Shown here piece after piece: positions 22,410 through 33,949 of a stretch of DNA of 64,000 nt (positions are counted from its first letter, which is position 1; each line of letters starts with the position of its first letter). This stretch comes from Gnetum montanum (lineage: Eukaryota > Streptophyta > Gnetopsida > Gnetales > Gnetaceae): contig MNCI01020439.1 in the NCBI GenBank assembly GCA_015680685.1, positions 100,523-164,522 on the forward strand, written 5' to 3'. Under the pieces are notes generated by a model, which made no database searches, was not told the origin of the DNA, and saw only the letters and a list, made by a program, of their open reading frames with translations. The position numbers were made by a program, and so were the translations under genes.

Positions 22410-24060
22410 TTAACCCTTAACTAATGATTGCGCTATGTAGTGCAGGTCAAATTCAGCTATCATGGCTTTCCAGCGGGCTATCCGACTCCTTTCGTAAATG
22501 TTTCCTGTGATGGCCCTGAGCACATTATCCTTGCAAATTATGTTAACTTGGTTACGGAAGAGGTAATGTCGCCATTTTCTCAAAGAAAAGACTAAAGCTA
22601 AATAGGACCTCTCCACTTCGTTATACCTCTTCTCGTGGGCAACTAATGCATGGCTTAAGTAATAGATAGGGACTTCGGTTCCGTCATCTTATTTATGGCA
22701 AAGCATAGACGCGATTGACGAATCCGAAGTAGCGAGGTAGATGTAAAATGGTTTATCGTTTTGAGGTGGATAAACCGTGGGTAATCGGGCAACTACCGTT
22801 TTGATGTTATCGAATGCTTCTTGACACTGCAGAGTCCATTCAAAATGGATGTTCTTGCGTAATAGGTGGTTCATAGGTTTTAGTTTGTCTGTCAGTTTTT
22901 CTATGAAGCACCTGATAAACTATAATCTACCTTGTAGACCTCGAAGTTCGGTAAGGTTGCCTGGTGGTTTTAGGTTTGTTATGGCCTTAACCTTATCGAG
23001 GTCTACTCGTATCCCTACTTCTGAAGCTATAAATCCAAGCATTTTACCTATCTTGATGCCGAAGACACATTTTTTTGGGTTGAGTCTCAATTCATACTTT
23101 AAACAACGTTTTAATACTAAGTCGAGATCTTGCACATGTTGTTCCTCTGTTTTTGATTTAACCACAATGTCATCCACGTAATCATTGAGTGAGTGTAACA
23201 TGTAATCACTAAAGATGAATGTCATTACTCTTTGATACATGGCCCCAGTGTTCTTGAGACCAAATGGCATCATTGTGTAACAAAAGGTTCCCCATGGTGT
23301 CATAAATGTTGTCCGAAGCTGATGGTCCAAGTTGATGCGTATTTGATTGTATCCCGAGAAGCCATCCATAAAAGATAATAAGGCATGCCTGGAAGTCGAT
23401 TCAATGAGTTGATCAATGCTGGGTAGGGGAAGATCATCTTTTATGGTTGCAATGTTTAAATCCCGGAAGTCAATGCATAAATGAATGCTTCTGTTCTTCT
23501 TCGGGACAATGACCATGTTGGATACCCACTCGGTGTAATCGACAGCTTGAATGAAGCCAGCCTAATAAAGTTTGATGATCTCATTACGAATTGCCAATGC
23601 CACTTTGGGTTTAACCTTTCGTGCCTTTTTTTTTACCGGTCTCAATTTTGGGTCGAGGATAATGTTGTGCTAGATAATTTGGGGATCTAGTCTGGGCATG
23701 TCTGTATAAGACTAAGCGAATTCTTTTATATTTTCCCTAAGCACGTCTTCAATGTTTTTGGCTAGTTGTGATTTGAGTAATGTGCTTAATTTCATTATTT
23801 TAATTTCCCCATCGGGCATGGTGATGGGGGTTTCAGTCAACGGGCCTTCAGTGATATTTTCGGCTTCTATGTCGAGGGATTTTGTCATACCCGTGTAGTT
23901 ATCTATTGTTTGCTACATTGAGGCTATGACTGCATCGTCCGTTGATGAACTTAAGTGGATGAGGTTTATGTTGATGTCCCTTGCAATTTTTCCATATGAT
24001 CCATCGAGAATTAATCATTCAGTTAAGTGCAGGAAATCCATCAAACTTGCTCCTGGCAAT
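22410..24060 (-). pseudogene. Element B reverse transcriptase and RNase H
   Basis: The RT core at 22920-23516 includes VPKKNRSIHLCIDFRDLN, SFMDGFSGYNQI, MMPFGLKNTGAMYQR and the intact catalytic box YVDDI, followed by LNPKKCVFGIKIGKMLGF. RNase H occupies 22689-22874 (QEAFDNIK, KPFYIYLATSDSSIASML) and 22410-22616 (RKWRHYLFRNQV, ARWKAMIAEFDLHYIAQS). The region upstream of the RT core (about 23600-24060) is recognisable but shifted and stopped. The gene begins right of the hairpin array at 24165, not next to the protease. Confidence 0.88.
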
Positions 24061-24164
24061 AAATAGGGAGCTGAATGAGCTAATGGGTATCGTTCTATGT
24101 TCTTTGGCAATTTTAGATTATGTGTACATGCATGATGGTGGATTTTTGTCACACCGGGACGCAT

Positions 24165-24345
24165 GGCAGTTTAACACCTTACTGGGCCATAATGGCAGTT
24201 TAAGACCGCACCAGGCCATAATGGCAGTTTAAGGACGTACCGGGCCGAAACTGGATCTAAAAGTGGCAATTTAATGCCTTGCCGGGCCGAAACGGCAGTT
24301 TAAGGCCGTACTGGGCCATAATGGCAGTTTACGCTGGGATTTTCA
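24165..24345 (-). repeat. Hairpin-repeat array between RT and antisense gene promoter (element B)
   Basis: Units such as GGCAGTTTAAGGCCGTACTG repeat about six times. It is the counterpart of 4285-4565 in A. Confidence 0.7.
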
Positions 24346-24506
24346 GCGTAAACGTGTGAAATGGGATTCACAGGGGAACTAGGATATGATAATTTTTGTA
24401 TTGTTATTTTTTTTGAGCGAATTTTTGGCGAAAAATGAGTGAAAAGGAAAAAAGTAGCAAACTGGGAGGCAGCGGTGTAAGTGGCGGCATCAGCATCAGC
24501 AGAGCG

Positions 24507-24517
24507 CTATAAAAAGG
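24507..24517 (+). promoter_or_regulatory. Probable TATA box of antisense gene, copy B
   Basis: CTATAAAAAGG lies 246 nt upstream of the ATG at 24753. The shared upstream GGCGGC and AGCG context with A at 4765-4796 suggests the promoter is part of the conserved cassette. Confidence 0.55.
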
Positions 24518-24539
24518 GGGGTGGGAAGCTTCATTTGTT

Positions 24540-25620
24540 ACATTGCATTCTGAGCATAAGCAACTGGGCGAGCGTAAGTGTAAACTGCAAAACCTAGCGT
24601 TAGCATGAAATTCAGCGTAGACGCCAATCGATTAAACCTCAGCATAGACACCGACTAAACCCCAGCGTAGACACCAAGCGTAGGAGGTTGAGCGTAGGTG
24701 TATAGAGTTTCAACCCTCAGCGTAAGCCATCAATCTCGGCGTAGACACCAAGATGGGCAAAGGCAAGGAGGTGGAAGGGCAGGGGAGGAAGAGTCCTGAC
24801 TTGACCTTCACAGAGGAGAGCGAAGCCATGCTGCAGTGCCTACCCCGGCCAAGGATTCCATCATGGCATGGAACATCACACAGGTAGGCTCCGATCCTAT
24901 CTCTGTTAGTTATTTTTGCTTGTACATGCCTTGTAGCATAGACAGTCTCGTAGAGGGTTTCGGCGTATACGCCAAGCGTAAATTTTAGCATAGAGACGTC
25001 GGCATATACGCCGAGCGTAAAGGTTAGCGTAGAGACATCGGCATATATGCCGAGCATAGAGTCTCAGCATAAAGACGTTGGCGTATACGCTGAGCATAGA
25101 GTCTCAGCGTACAGTCAGGTTAGCATCGACTGTCACAGCATAATTTTTTTTGTAGTGCATAGCGTAATCAGTTTTTCTTGCTGAAGGCTATATGGCGTAA
25201 GAAGTTTTCTATGCACGAAGTTCTGTTTTGTCAGCGTAAGCTTCTTGTTTTATCAATGTAGACGATCTATGCTGTGATGGCATATACACTTAGGGTTTCC
25301 TCAGTGTATACGCTGAGTGTACACAGCTTTCCTTTCAAGTATGATACAACATGAACTTATTTTTCATGTTTTTAGCGTAAGCTGTTTGTTCAGTGTCTAG
25401 CGTAGACTATTTCTACTGGCCACTTCTGTGGCGTATACGCGGAGGATTTCTTCAGCGTATACGCTGAGCGTAAGAGATTCGAGCATCAGCGTAAATAGTT
25501 AGTTGTCAGCATATACGCTAGTTTTAGCAGCGTATACGTGGAGCGTAAACAAATTTTGGCAGCGTCTACGCTAGGTTTGACAGCGTATACGCCAAGCATA
25601 AACAGTTAGAAAATTTTTCT
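24540..25620. repeat. GCGTA / GCGTATACGC word cluster over 5' UTR and intron 1 of antisense gene B
   Basis: Dense AGCGTAAA, GCGTAGAC and palindromic GCGTATACGC words surround exon 1. Several are perfect palindromes, for example near 24965, 25080, 25310, 25437 and 25460. Confidence 0.68.
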
Positions 25621-28600
25621 AAGTGTCAGTCTATGATGTGAACCTTTGTTTTTCACGTTGTTTTGAAGCATGGCTGATTTATTATGGCATCTTGCAGAGA
25701 CAGTAAGCCTTTTCTCCTCGTGGTTGAGCTTGTTGGGGTGCTAACATGGTTTGGTCCCATGGATGCGGACGAGCCTACCCCAGACCTAACCATGGAACAC
25801 AACAGGGTTTGGTTCAGAGAAGGTGTGTCTGAATTCCTGTTCTTCATATTGGAAAATTTTGAAGTAGTTATCTTGTTAGACCTGAATGAATTGATGCCGC
25901 AGAGCATACTTGAGGCAATGCTACCAGGAGCCGCTGAGGGTGTTGTTGTCTTCATGGAAGATATTGACAAGGGGCAGCTTATGAATGAGGATGGTTCTGC
26001 CTGCGGGCCCAGGTCCACACGTCCGTTAGCGCGCATGTGGGCCCGATTACCACAAGGGCAGGACTACCTTGAAAACACCTTATTTTTAGCTACATGCATG
26101 TACACATTGTTCCAGAACCCCCCTAGCACAGTGTACCAGGTGGGCAGGTATGACCGTTCAAGTTTATTGCTTATTTTCGTCGTTTGGCGTTTGCCTAAGT
26201 TTTGACATCCGCTCGTTTGTAGGCCAAAAGTTAATGCAGCCGGAATATGTGTCGAGGATGATGGGCTAGCCTTAACTCCTACCGCTCTAGAGTCATTCAT
26301 GGAAGGTCCCATCCTTCGTAAAGCTGTTTTAGGTCTAATGAAGGGGGATATCATCTATTTTCACCAACGCTTCTCTAGAGCGTTGGCAATGTGCCAGGCT
26401 CGTGGATCGCTGGATAAAGATTGGTTGGAATGGGGGCCAGTTTTCCCTTGTGACTCTGGTTCAGGCAGCACTTCCAAGTCCACCACTGGTGGTAAATGAA
26501 AACCCTTCCTAGATGTGTTAACTTGTTTTAACTGTCGAGAGTTATACTGACACGACAATTTGACATTGTGTTTGCAGGTGATGCATCTCCTGGCGGGGAT
26601 CCTATCACAATCGGGCGAACTGAGACAACACTGTCAATGAAGTTCAGGGAGGTGAATAAGGCCCAAAAAAGGTTACACAACCATGCTTCGCCATCTATTG
26701 TTCTCTGCTTGGACAATGCCGGCCTTATGGAGCTCTTCATGACCCCAAGTCTTGATGTATCAATAGGGGAGATGATTGGGATCGTGGATTCGTTTAATGA
26801 GTCTGTCTCCTACTACAACACCTGAGTTAAGGGTGTTAAGGTAGTTTTCCATCTACCTCCAGAATTATTTTCATAATTATTTGGGGTACCAGCAGATGGC
26901 ATAAGTGTAGTTTTAGACAGAGCTCATAAAGAGCTCCATACGGTGCGCGAGTTGGAGGACTGGTTGGGCCTGGCCAAAGGTTCCAAGGGATTCCCGATGC
27001 AGGGGAAGGCAAAGGTTGCGGAGGTAAATGAACTGTATCCCCTATTTAGGGCGCATGTATTCCACAAAATCCTTTCTCAGGTATAGAGCCTTGGGGTTGA
27101 GGCTATGCGTGTTATGCGAACTATCCTGGAAACTGGCGTGCACTATAACTGGGCTGAATTTTTGTTGTTGGGCATGCACAAGGAGATAGTGCGATTGCAC
27201 TTGAATGTCGAGGTGCAATCCCACTTCACCTTTTCCTTCTTTCCCTGTTACCTTCGTCACTTCGTCAAGTTTTTGGTAGTCCGTGTGGGTAACAAGTTTG
27301 TTCTATGGGATCGGGATCAACTATCCCACCCGTGGATCAATCACTTGTTCGAAACAGCCAAATCCCATGATGCGCCTGAGGGCATCGATGAGTCCGTGTC
27401 CATTACGGCTAGGGGATCATTGGGTACCTCCATTCATACTCACGATAGTCTGGGGTTAGAGCCAGATGATGTGCCCCTCACTACAAGAAGAGCTGAGTGG
27501 GTTATCAAAGAAACCGTTGGCCAGGCCAAATCGAAGCTGAAGAGACACGAACACCCAACTGGGGAAGTTTCAAATGTGAGAGAGCCACGAGTGAAGTGCA
27601 TACGCTTCAAGATGCCTGGTAAGTAGACTTCGCCAGCTCATTGTTTTATTGTTTTCATTTTGTTCATAATTTTTTCTTCAATCTCTTACATGTCACTGAC
27701 GTCTTTTGTTTGGTTTGAGAAGTGAGGAAGCAGGTGCTAGAAACCATTACTAAGGAGGATGACACCAACACGGGGCGGAATAATGAAGAGGAAAACGTGG
27801 ACAAGGATTAGGGAGGAGGAATGGAGGAATTGAAGGAAAACACCAGGGAAACTCAACTGTTGGATGACTAGGGTGGTGTCGAACAAATGTTCCATAGCTT
27901 TCTTCAGGGAAATCTGGATTTAGGCGATCCCCCAGAAGGTGACAAGGAGCGTGGTATGTTTTCTTTCTATCTTATTTCAACTTTCCTTGTTAGTTGTCAT
28001 TTCTATATTTTCATATTTTCATTTTTCTCAGACGAAGGAAGAGAAACCAAGACAGTGCGCTTATACGTACCCATGAAGATGGTTCCCCCTGAGAGGACCG
28101 CCGAGGTTAGTTCATCTCGTACCCGTGAGCCATTTACTTGGTCAGAAATGCCAAGTAAGATGGATTTTGTGGCCGGAATCATGGAAGAAGTTGTCGAACG
28201 AATTCAGGAGGTCCACCCCAAAATAGGTATAATGTTTTTGAATGGTTTTCCATTTTAGAGTGCCACACCCTGTTTCTGTTATCTTAACGTTTGATCTTTT
28301 CATACGCATAGGTGCCAAGTTGAGGTGGGATCCTTCCGAGGTAATTAGCATTGATAGTTTGCCTACACTACCCCCAAATTGGAACAAGTACCAAGGCCAA
28401 TTTACAATGAGGTGGTGGAAAGCCTTGTCCATAACGCCAAGTTGGTGTGGACCTGTAGGCGATCCATCGAACAACTATGGTTGCAGATCCAGACAAAGGA
28501 GAAGCAAGTCTCCAAGTTATCGGTCAAATGCGATGACCTCAAAGCTCATTATGAATTCTCTTCAGCTCGATTAGCAGGTGATAGTTCTTGGAAAATGTTC

Positions 28601-29295
28601 GAGATTACATATAATAGATATTAGAACTTGTTAAATCACCATGCGTCACTAACTTGAAGGTTCACGGAACGTAAAGCCCAGATAGACCTATTGAATCTGA
28701 AGTGCCAGGATTGGAAGGAATTTACCTCCAAGGTGCGTAAGTGGGACCAAGATGAGAAGAATCATAAGAACCACTATAAGAAATCATTGAAAGAAGTTTC
28801 TATAGAGAAACGACAACTTGAGATGTTCGTAGAGGGTTTGGGCTTACGTTCTGCGTTCGATACTTTTGCAGAGAAAACCATAGTTGAGATGGAATCTCCT
28901 AAGAGGGTTATTACCACTGCTTCTGGGGAAGTTACTCTGGGCGAATTTCCTCTGAAACGTCCTATCTGGTCAGCTGTTGACAAGGGAAAGGCCTTGGCAG
29001 ATGTCGACCTAGGCCTTGGTGAGACCAATTGGGCTAGTGTTTTGGAGGAGGAAATCCTTCGTCGATTGGAGTTTGGCTTGGGGGGATCTCCTATGGTGAG
29101 TCTTTTATCATTGTGAAATTGATATGCTAAAGAATGTTTGAAATTTTGATGCTCTCTTGTTCTTATATTGGTTGTCTCATTTTGTATTTTCAGGATGAAG
29201 GTGGTGACGATGCTCAAGAGGCTGGCCCTAGTGGAGCAGGGGCCCCTGACGCTAGTGGATCTAAAGGGGACGATCCTCCCATCCCAGATGCTTAG
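24753..29295 (+). pseudogene. Antisense gene of element B: eight-exon gene with FCP1/NIF-like HAD domain
   Basis: The best overall guide to the gene. Exons: 24753-24883, 25698-26147, 26223-26491, 26578-27618, about 27708-27953, 28032-28226, 28312-29095, 29194-29295 (stop TAG). Introns 2-7 are 75-98 nt; intron 1 is 814 nt. Phases agree where exons 1-2 and 3-4 join. Exon 2 carries the NIF/HAD-like domain with VVELVGVLTW in place of the catalytic D-x-D loop; here the second HAD motif is also changed. Exon 4 holds LFGVPADG, the VHYNWAEFLL block and DRDQLSHPWINHLFE. Exon 7 is a charged coiled coil ending with LEEEILRRLEFGLGG. Exon 8 is Gly/Asp/Pro-rich. Damage: stops in exons 4, 5 and 7, a 1-nt shift near 28380, and a lost acceptor before exon 5. 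Probable localisation and partners are unknown. Confidence 0.75.
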
Positions 29296-29545
29296 TTTTT
29301 AGTTTTGTCTTTAGTTTTGCCTTTAGAACTATGCTAACTCAAATTGATACGAGAATTGTAACTTGAAAAATTTGGGATAAATGGAAACAATCGACACTTA
29401 TAATTGTACTGCATTGCATGTATAAATATTTTTTTGTTGATTTTGAGTTTGATTGCACACAGGACATGGCAATGTAAAATATTTTGGTTTATTTTTTCAT
29501 TTGTTCTAAGTGTAATATGCGAAGAGGGAAACAAAGTACAAGTGT
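29296..29545. other. 3' flank of antisense gene B, no gene
   Basis: AT-rich sequence homologous to 9573-9940 of element A, between the antisense gene stop and the next hairpin array. Confidence 0.5.
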
Positions 29546-29547
29546 AT

Positions 29548-29815
29548 GATCTAGTTTAAGGCCATTTCGGGCCTCCATGTATAGTTTAAGGCCATTTCAG
29601 GCCTCATTGTAAACAAGTAACATTTCGGATAACGTGGATGGGTTTCTCGGTTGACAGACCATTTCTGATCGTGGCTAGTTTTATGTCATTGCGGACATGA
29701 TAGTTTAACGTCTTTCCGAACAGGGAGTGTAGTTTTTTTATTTTTTTTGTTGTTTGTTGTAGTTTAACATCATTTCGGACATGCTATAGTTTAACATCAT
29801 TTCGGACTAGTTGAG
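29548..29815 (-). repeat. Hairpin-repeat array between protease and antisense gene (element B)
   Basis: Two GGCCATTTCGGGCC units are followed by AGTTTAACATCATTTCGGAC-type units. It begins within a few bases of the end of the protease frame. Confidence 0.7.
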
Positions 29816-29821
29816 ATGGTA

Positions 29822-31072
29822 TTATTTTAGGAATTTTTTGATTTTTTTCTTTTGAATGTTAGGCAATGTGTCAATGGGTACGATTTTGTATTCAGCGTTC
29901 CCTTCGCTGATCACGTTGAATGGTAATTCAGCACAAGGGACGTCTGATGGAATGGTTTCTGCGTCAGTGTTTTTAGATGTCTCAGTATTTGTGGTGAGTT
30001 CTAATTGAGAAGGAGTATGTACAATGTTGGGCACAGGTGTTTCTTTTTTAGGTGGATCTTCCTCCATGTTGAAAGGATTAGCATTTACCAATTTTTGTTC
30101 TTTTGTGTCATTTTGTCCAGGCTCTTCGAGCTTAACTTTTGAGCCTTGATCTGTGTCCATGTGTGATGAAATAATGGGAGTAGCAGCCTCCCCATAAATG
30201 ATGATTTCGCCACCTTTGTAAGGTAGGTGAATCTCTTGGTGTATGGGGGATGAAACCGCTTTTAGTTGGGCCAACCAGGGTCTTCCTAATATCAGGTTGA
30301 ATCCCGACATTTCGTCAACCACAATGAAATTGGCGGATGTGGGAAACTGGTCCCCCGCTATGAGGTCTAAGGTTACTATGCCTTTGACCATCACGCGTGA
30401 CCCACTAAATGATTTTAAACATGTAGTCGCAGTCGGTTTGATTGACTCCGTTAGTCCTAGTTGTTCAACAATGGGGTATGGTACCACGTTTGTTGCAGCT
30501 CCATCATCTATGTGGACCCTATGTATCTTAAACTGATTTATACATATTGTTATGAACATGGGGGCTATTGTCAGCTCCCCTATTTTCTTATCTATTTTAA
30601 TGCTATCATTATGGAAGCTTAGTGGTTTGGACGTTGTCCCTTGGGGCAAGTACATTACCGCATGAATGGATGGTTCGTTTGGGGGCAAGTTCTCGCTTAC
30701 TGGGATTGACGTTAACATGCGTACCAAAGCTTCACGATGTGTTTGGGATGTAAGAATCAAATCATACAAGCTTAGCGAAGTGCTCTTTTGCTTGAGCGCT
30801 TGTGTGACTTGTGTTAAAGCTGTTGCGAAATCTCTACTGTTGGGGGCATTTGTATCAGTGGTGAGTGGGTCCATTGGCCCCAGTAGTTTTATTTCATGCT
30901 TTTTTAGTCCATCGTTCTTGCTCGGAGCCATCATTTCAGATGTATCATGTTTTTTGGAGGGTTCACCCTCATTGCCTATGTTTGGTTGACTATTGGGTTG
31001 TGTCATGGGTACGGCGTTAAGTGGAACAGGTTTAGGTGGCCCTACAACTAACCGTTGATGCTCCTTCTCCAA
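29822..31072 (-). CDS. Element B aspartic protease with linkers (open segment of gag-pro)
   Basis: A 416-codon open segment, the longest in the window. The N-terminal linker (residues 1-120) has TALTQVTQALKQKSTSLSLY. The protease starts near residue 165 (APMFITICINQFKIHRVH) with the active-site loop IDDGAATNVVPYPIV and continues through VKGIVTLDLIAG and FNLILGRPWLAQL. A Pro/Thr-rich tail ends NIQKKKIKKFLK. It shares one frame with the gag segments upstream (33925 to 31135), so Gag and protease were probably one polyprotein. A Tat protease is normally followed directly, or after a short intron, by RT; here a hairpin array and the antisense gene follow instead. The first Met shown is not necessarily a translation start. 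Confidence 0.85.
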   Translation of the reverse strand: MEKEHQRLVVGPPKPVPLNAVPMTQPNSQPNIGNEGEPSKKHDTSEMMAPSKNDGLKKHEIKLLGPMDPLTTDTNAPNSRDFATALTQVTQALKQKSTSLSLYDLILTSQTHREALVRMLTSIPVSENLPPNEPSIHAVMYLPQGTTSKPLSFHNDSIKIDKKIGELTIAPMFITICINQFKIHRVHIDDGAATNVVPYPIVEQLGLTESIKPTATTCLKSFSGSRVMVKGIVTLDLIAGDQFPTSANFIVVDEMSGFNLILGRPWLAQLKAVSSPIHQEIHLPYKGGEIIIYGEAATPIISSHMDTDQGSKVKLEEPGQNDTKEQKLVNANPFNMEEDPPKKETPVPNIVHTPSQLELTTNTETSKNTDAETIPSDVPCAELPFNVISEGNAEYKIVPIDTLPNIQKKKIKKFLK

Positions 31073-31134
31073 GAATTCATGCGTAAACCTATCTGCTAAG
31101 CGTTCTCGTGTGTGGCGTGGAGGTGGAGTTGGTC

Positions 31135-33925
31135 TCAGAGCTTCGGGTTGCCCTGGGATTCATACCACATACGGAGGCGGGTGGGGTTGGGGTTGGACAG
31201 TCGGGTGTGATTGAGGAGAAGGCTGGCCAGGCATCCTAATGACGTAGGGGCTAGGTCTACCTTGCGTTTGTGAGGTGGAGGCTTGGTAAACATTAGGACT
31301 TGCGAATGTCCTAACAATGTATGGGGTTTGTGTAGGTGTAGGTTGGACCTCCACTGTTGCAACTGCGGGTGGCACTCAGACTACGAAAGGGGCAGGCCGA
31401 GTAGGAGGGGTTGATAGATTTAGAGTAGTGACAGCGGGAGGTATGCACATTACGTATGGTTTTTGCGGGGCGGATGATGGTTGAGGCATGGATGCGGGTG
31501 GAGTGGGAGGAACATGGACTACAAAGGGTTTGTTAGGTGTTTGTTGTTTATATTTAGGATAGACAGTGTTAATGTTGGGTGTCTCGGGTTCATCATCAAA
31601 GTAGATTGCATTGATAACGTACGGCGCCTATTTGGTATTCAGAGGGTCTTTATAGACCCCCATAGTCTGGTTCTGTGGTTGGACCGGGTTGGCCTCATCA
31701 AAGGTGATTTGGCCATCGTCAATCATTCATTGTATATCCTGCTTCAGGGTGAAACAGTAATCCGTGCCGTGCTCGTTGTGTTGATGATAGTCGCAGAAGC
31801 GATCCATTCTAAAGCCTTTGGGCACTGGAGGCTCATCCGGTGTTGCTAAGCTTGGGTTTTGAACGAGTTGACAGAACCAATCATGTCTCTGGATGGCTAT
31901 GGGGGATAACTATTTGTGTTTCATCAGCCCAACCTTCATGAGTTGGTCAAACAGTTAGGATGGCTTCATTGGCAGTGGTGTATATTGTGAGGGTTCTTTC
32001 CTCTCAAAATTTCTCATACGGTTTGTTGTTGGATTCTGCGATGATGATGATTCCATCGTAGTTGTGGGAGTAAGTCTCGTATAGTTATTAGGGGCTACGG
32101 GCGGTTTGTTTGTTTGTTGCATTTCTACTATTGCTGCTATAGTTGCCTTAGCCTTCTCTTTATCCTTTTTACTGTGTTGATTTTTGAAGGCTAAGTACGC
32201 AGGATCATGGCTGTTTTGAGTCACCTCTTGTATATTTTTAATTTGTACAAATGCTTGGTTAAGGTTACACGTGTTAAGATAGTACAATTTGGATTTGAAG
32301 AAGTCATTAACAGCCCCCTTTAAAATTGTGAGTAGATATGTCTGAGAGATTGGCTCATGTAACTCATTAAGAGCGGCACTCCACCTCTGAATGAATTTTT
32401 GTATAGGTTCAAGCGGTGCTTCTTCAACCTGTATAAGGCTGTCCAATGTCGCCTCAGGTTTCAGGTTGTATTTGAACCTGGTCACGAATTGATGTAACAA
32501 CTCTTCCAAGGAAAATATAGAATTTCTCGGCAAGGCCCGGTACCAATTGAGTGCTCTCCCGGCAAGGGACATAGGGAACACTCGCAAAATGGTGTGGGGC
32601 CATGCCTGGAGTAACGCACATTCTAATATAAACATTATTAAGTGAGCATTAGGGTCTGTTTCCTCATTATATTTGGTTAGTATTGGCAATGATATGCCTT
32701 TGGGGAAGGTCAGAGGCAGGACGGAAGGGATGATGGGGTCATCGTGGTAGAAGTCCACTACCTTCAGTTCTTCGTCGGCAGCTGTTTTGAGGCACTTGAC
32801 CTCGTCAGTTAATTCTTGCATTAATTTTTTGGCATCCGCCCAGTCTTGGGCACTAGGTGACATGGCAGCTTCAGGTTGTGGTATATTGTACAATTTGGAC
32901 TGTTGGATGGTAGGTTGAAAAGCCGAAAGTTGCGCGGTCGACGGTTGTGCTTGTGGCACGTTCATAGTAGGTGGCACTAGGGATGGCATGTTGTAAACAA
33001 GGGGTTGTTGTTGCTGCGGTTGCGGCTATACTTGGGGAAGGTTGGCGAGTGGAATCATATGGGGTGGCACGTTGTGGTGAGGGGGGTGATGTGATGACAC
33101 ACCCATCGCTGCCCATTGTCCTGCTATGTTTTGTGGAGGAACCCCTTGCTGGGTTATAGCGGTGGAAGGGGCTCCGTGCGTTTGGATGTGGGGGATGTAG
33201 TGGGCGGACATGGATGTCGGTATCACATGTGGCATTCCTATCACCCGAGGTGAGAAGGTCGCTCCCGTGTTATTGTGTGGGGGTGGTGCTTGCAAGGATG
33301 GACCAGCAGCTGCAGCAGGGATGATAGTTAGAGGGAGTATGTTAACTTGTGGATCGTTCGGAAGAGGGACATGAACCAGTGTGGATGTTTCTGGTGGGGG
33401 TACTTCCACTTGGGTGAACCTGAGGGGTTGGAGGGGCATGATTTCCCCTGTGCTTGGGTGAAACATGGGGTTGATGTGGGCTTGTGGGCTAAGGGTGTGA
33501 TAGGAGTCTTCGTGTTTGGATTGGGCAGCGAACTCGTCCTCCTCTTCCGGTTGGAAATCCACTGCAGGCTGATCCAACGATTGGCTCCTTTGCAAGAGGA
33601 TTCATGTGACAAGCTTTGAGTACTGTTCTGGAACAGGGATTATATCGTACGGGGAAGGGATGAACTCGTGTCCCCCCCTATAGAAGAGTTTGTACTTCCT
33701 CTTCACCACCATTTCGGCTCGATCTACTGCCAGACCAGCTTGTATCTTCACACATATGAAGTTATACTGGTCTTGGGTTATAATGTTAGAGGCTGGGTTC
33801 CTCCCTTGTAACCTTAGGGACCGGCGAGGCCCTGCTGTGGGTTGTGCTGCGGACTGTTGGACGGCCATGGTGCCCACGACGTCAGTGGCTTGAGCGATTA
33901 CAGCGGTGGTGTTTACAGGGTTCAT
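31135..33925 (-). pseudogene. Element B gag
   Basis: The likely start is the ATG at 33923-33925 (MNPVNTTAV), aligned with the starts of A and C. Order: an N-terminal segment with SLRLQGRNP and YNFICVKIQAGL; a Pro/Gln/His-rich stretch (33595-33026); the capsid-like core within 31955-32989 (VVDFYHDDPI, LAGRALNWYRALP, FVTRFKYNLKP, SAALNELHEPI), 344 codons uninterrupted; a C/H motif near 31740-31830; then repeats of the type PYV[VI]R-x-P at 31135-31520. All segments are in the same frame and are separated only by stop codons, several of them TAG where CAG is expected. Confidence 0.85.
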
Positions 33926-33949
33926 GATGACCTGTAGAGGGTATGACAC

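Noticed and set aside
24753-29295. An ordinary host gene or a separate nested insertion
   Set aside because: Three independent elements carry it at the same place, without LTRs or target duplications of its own.
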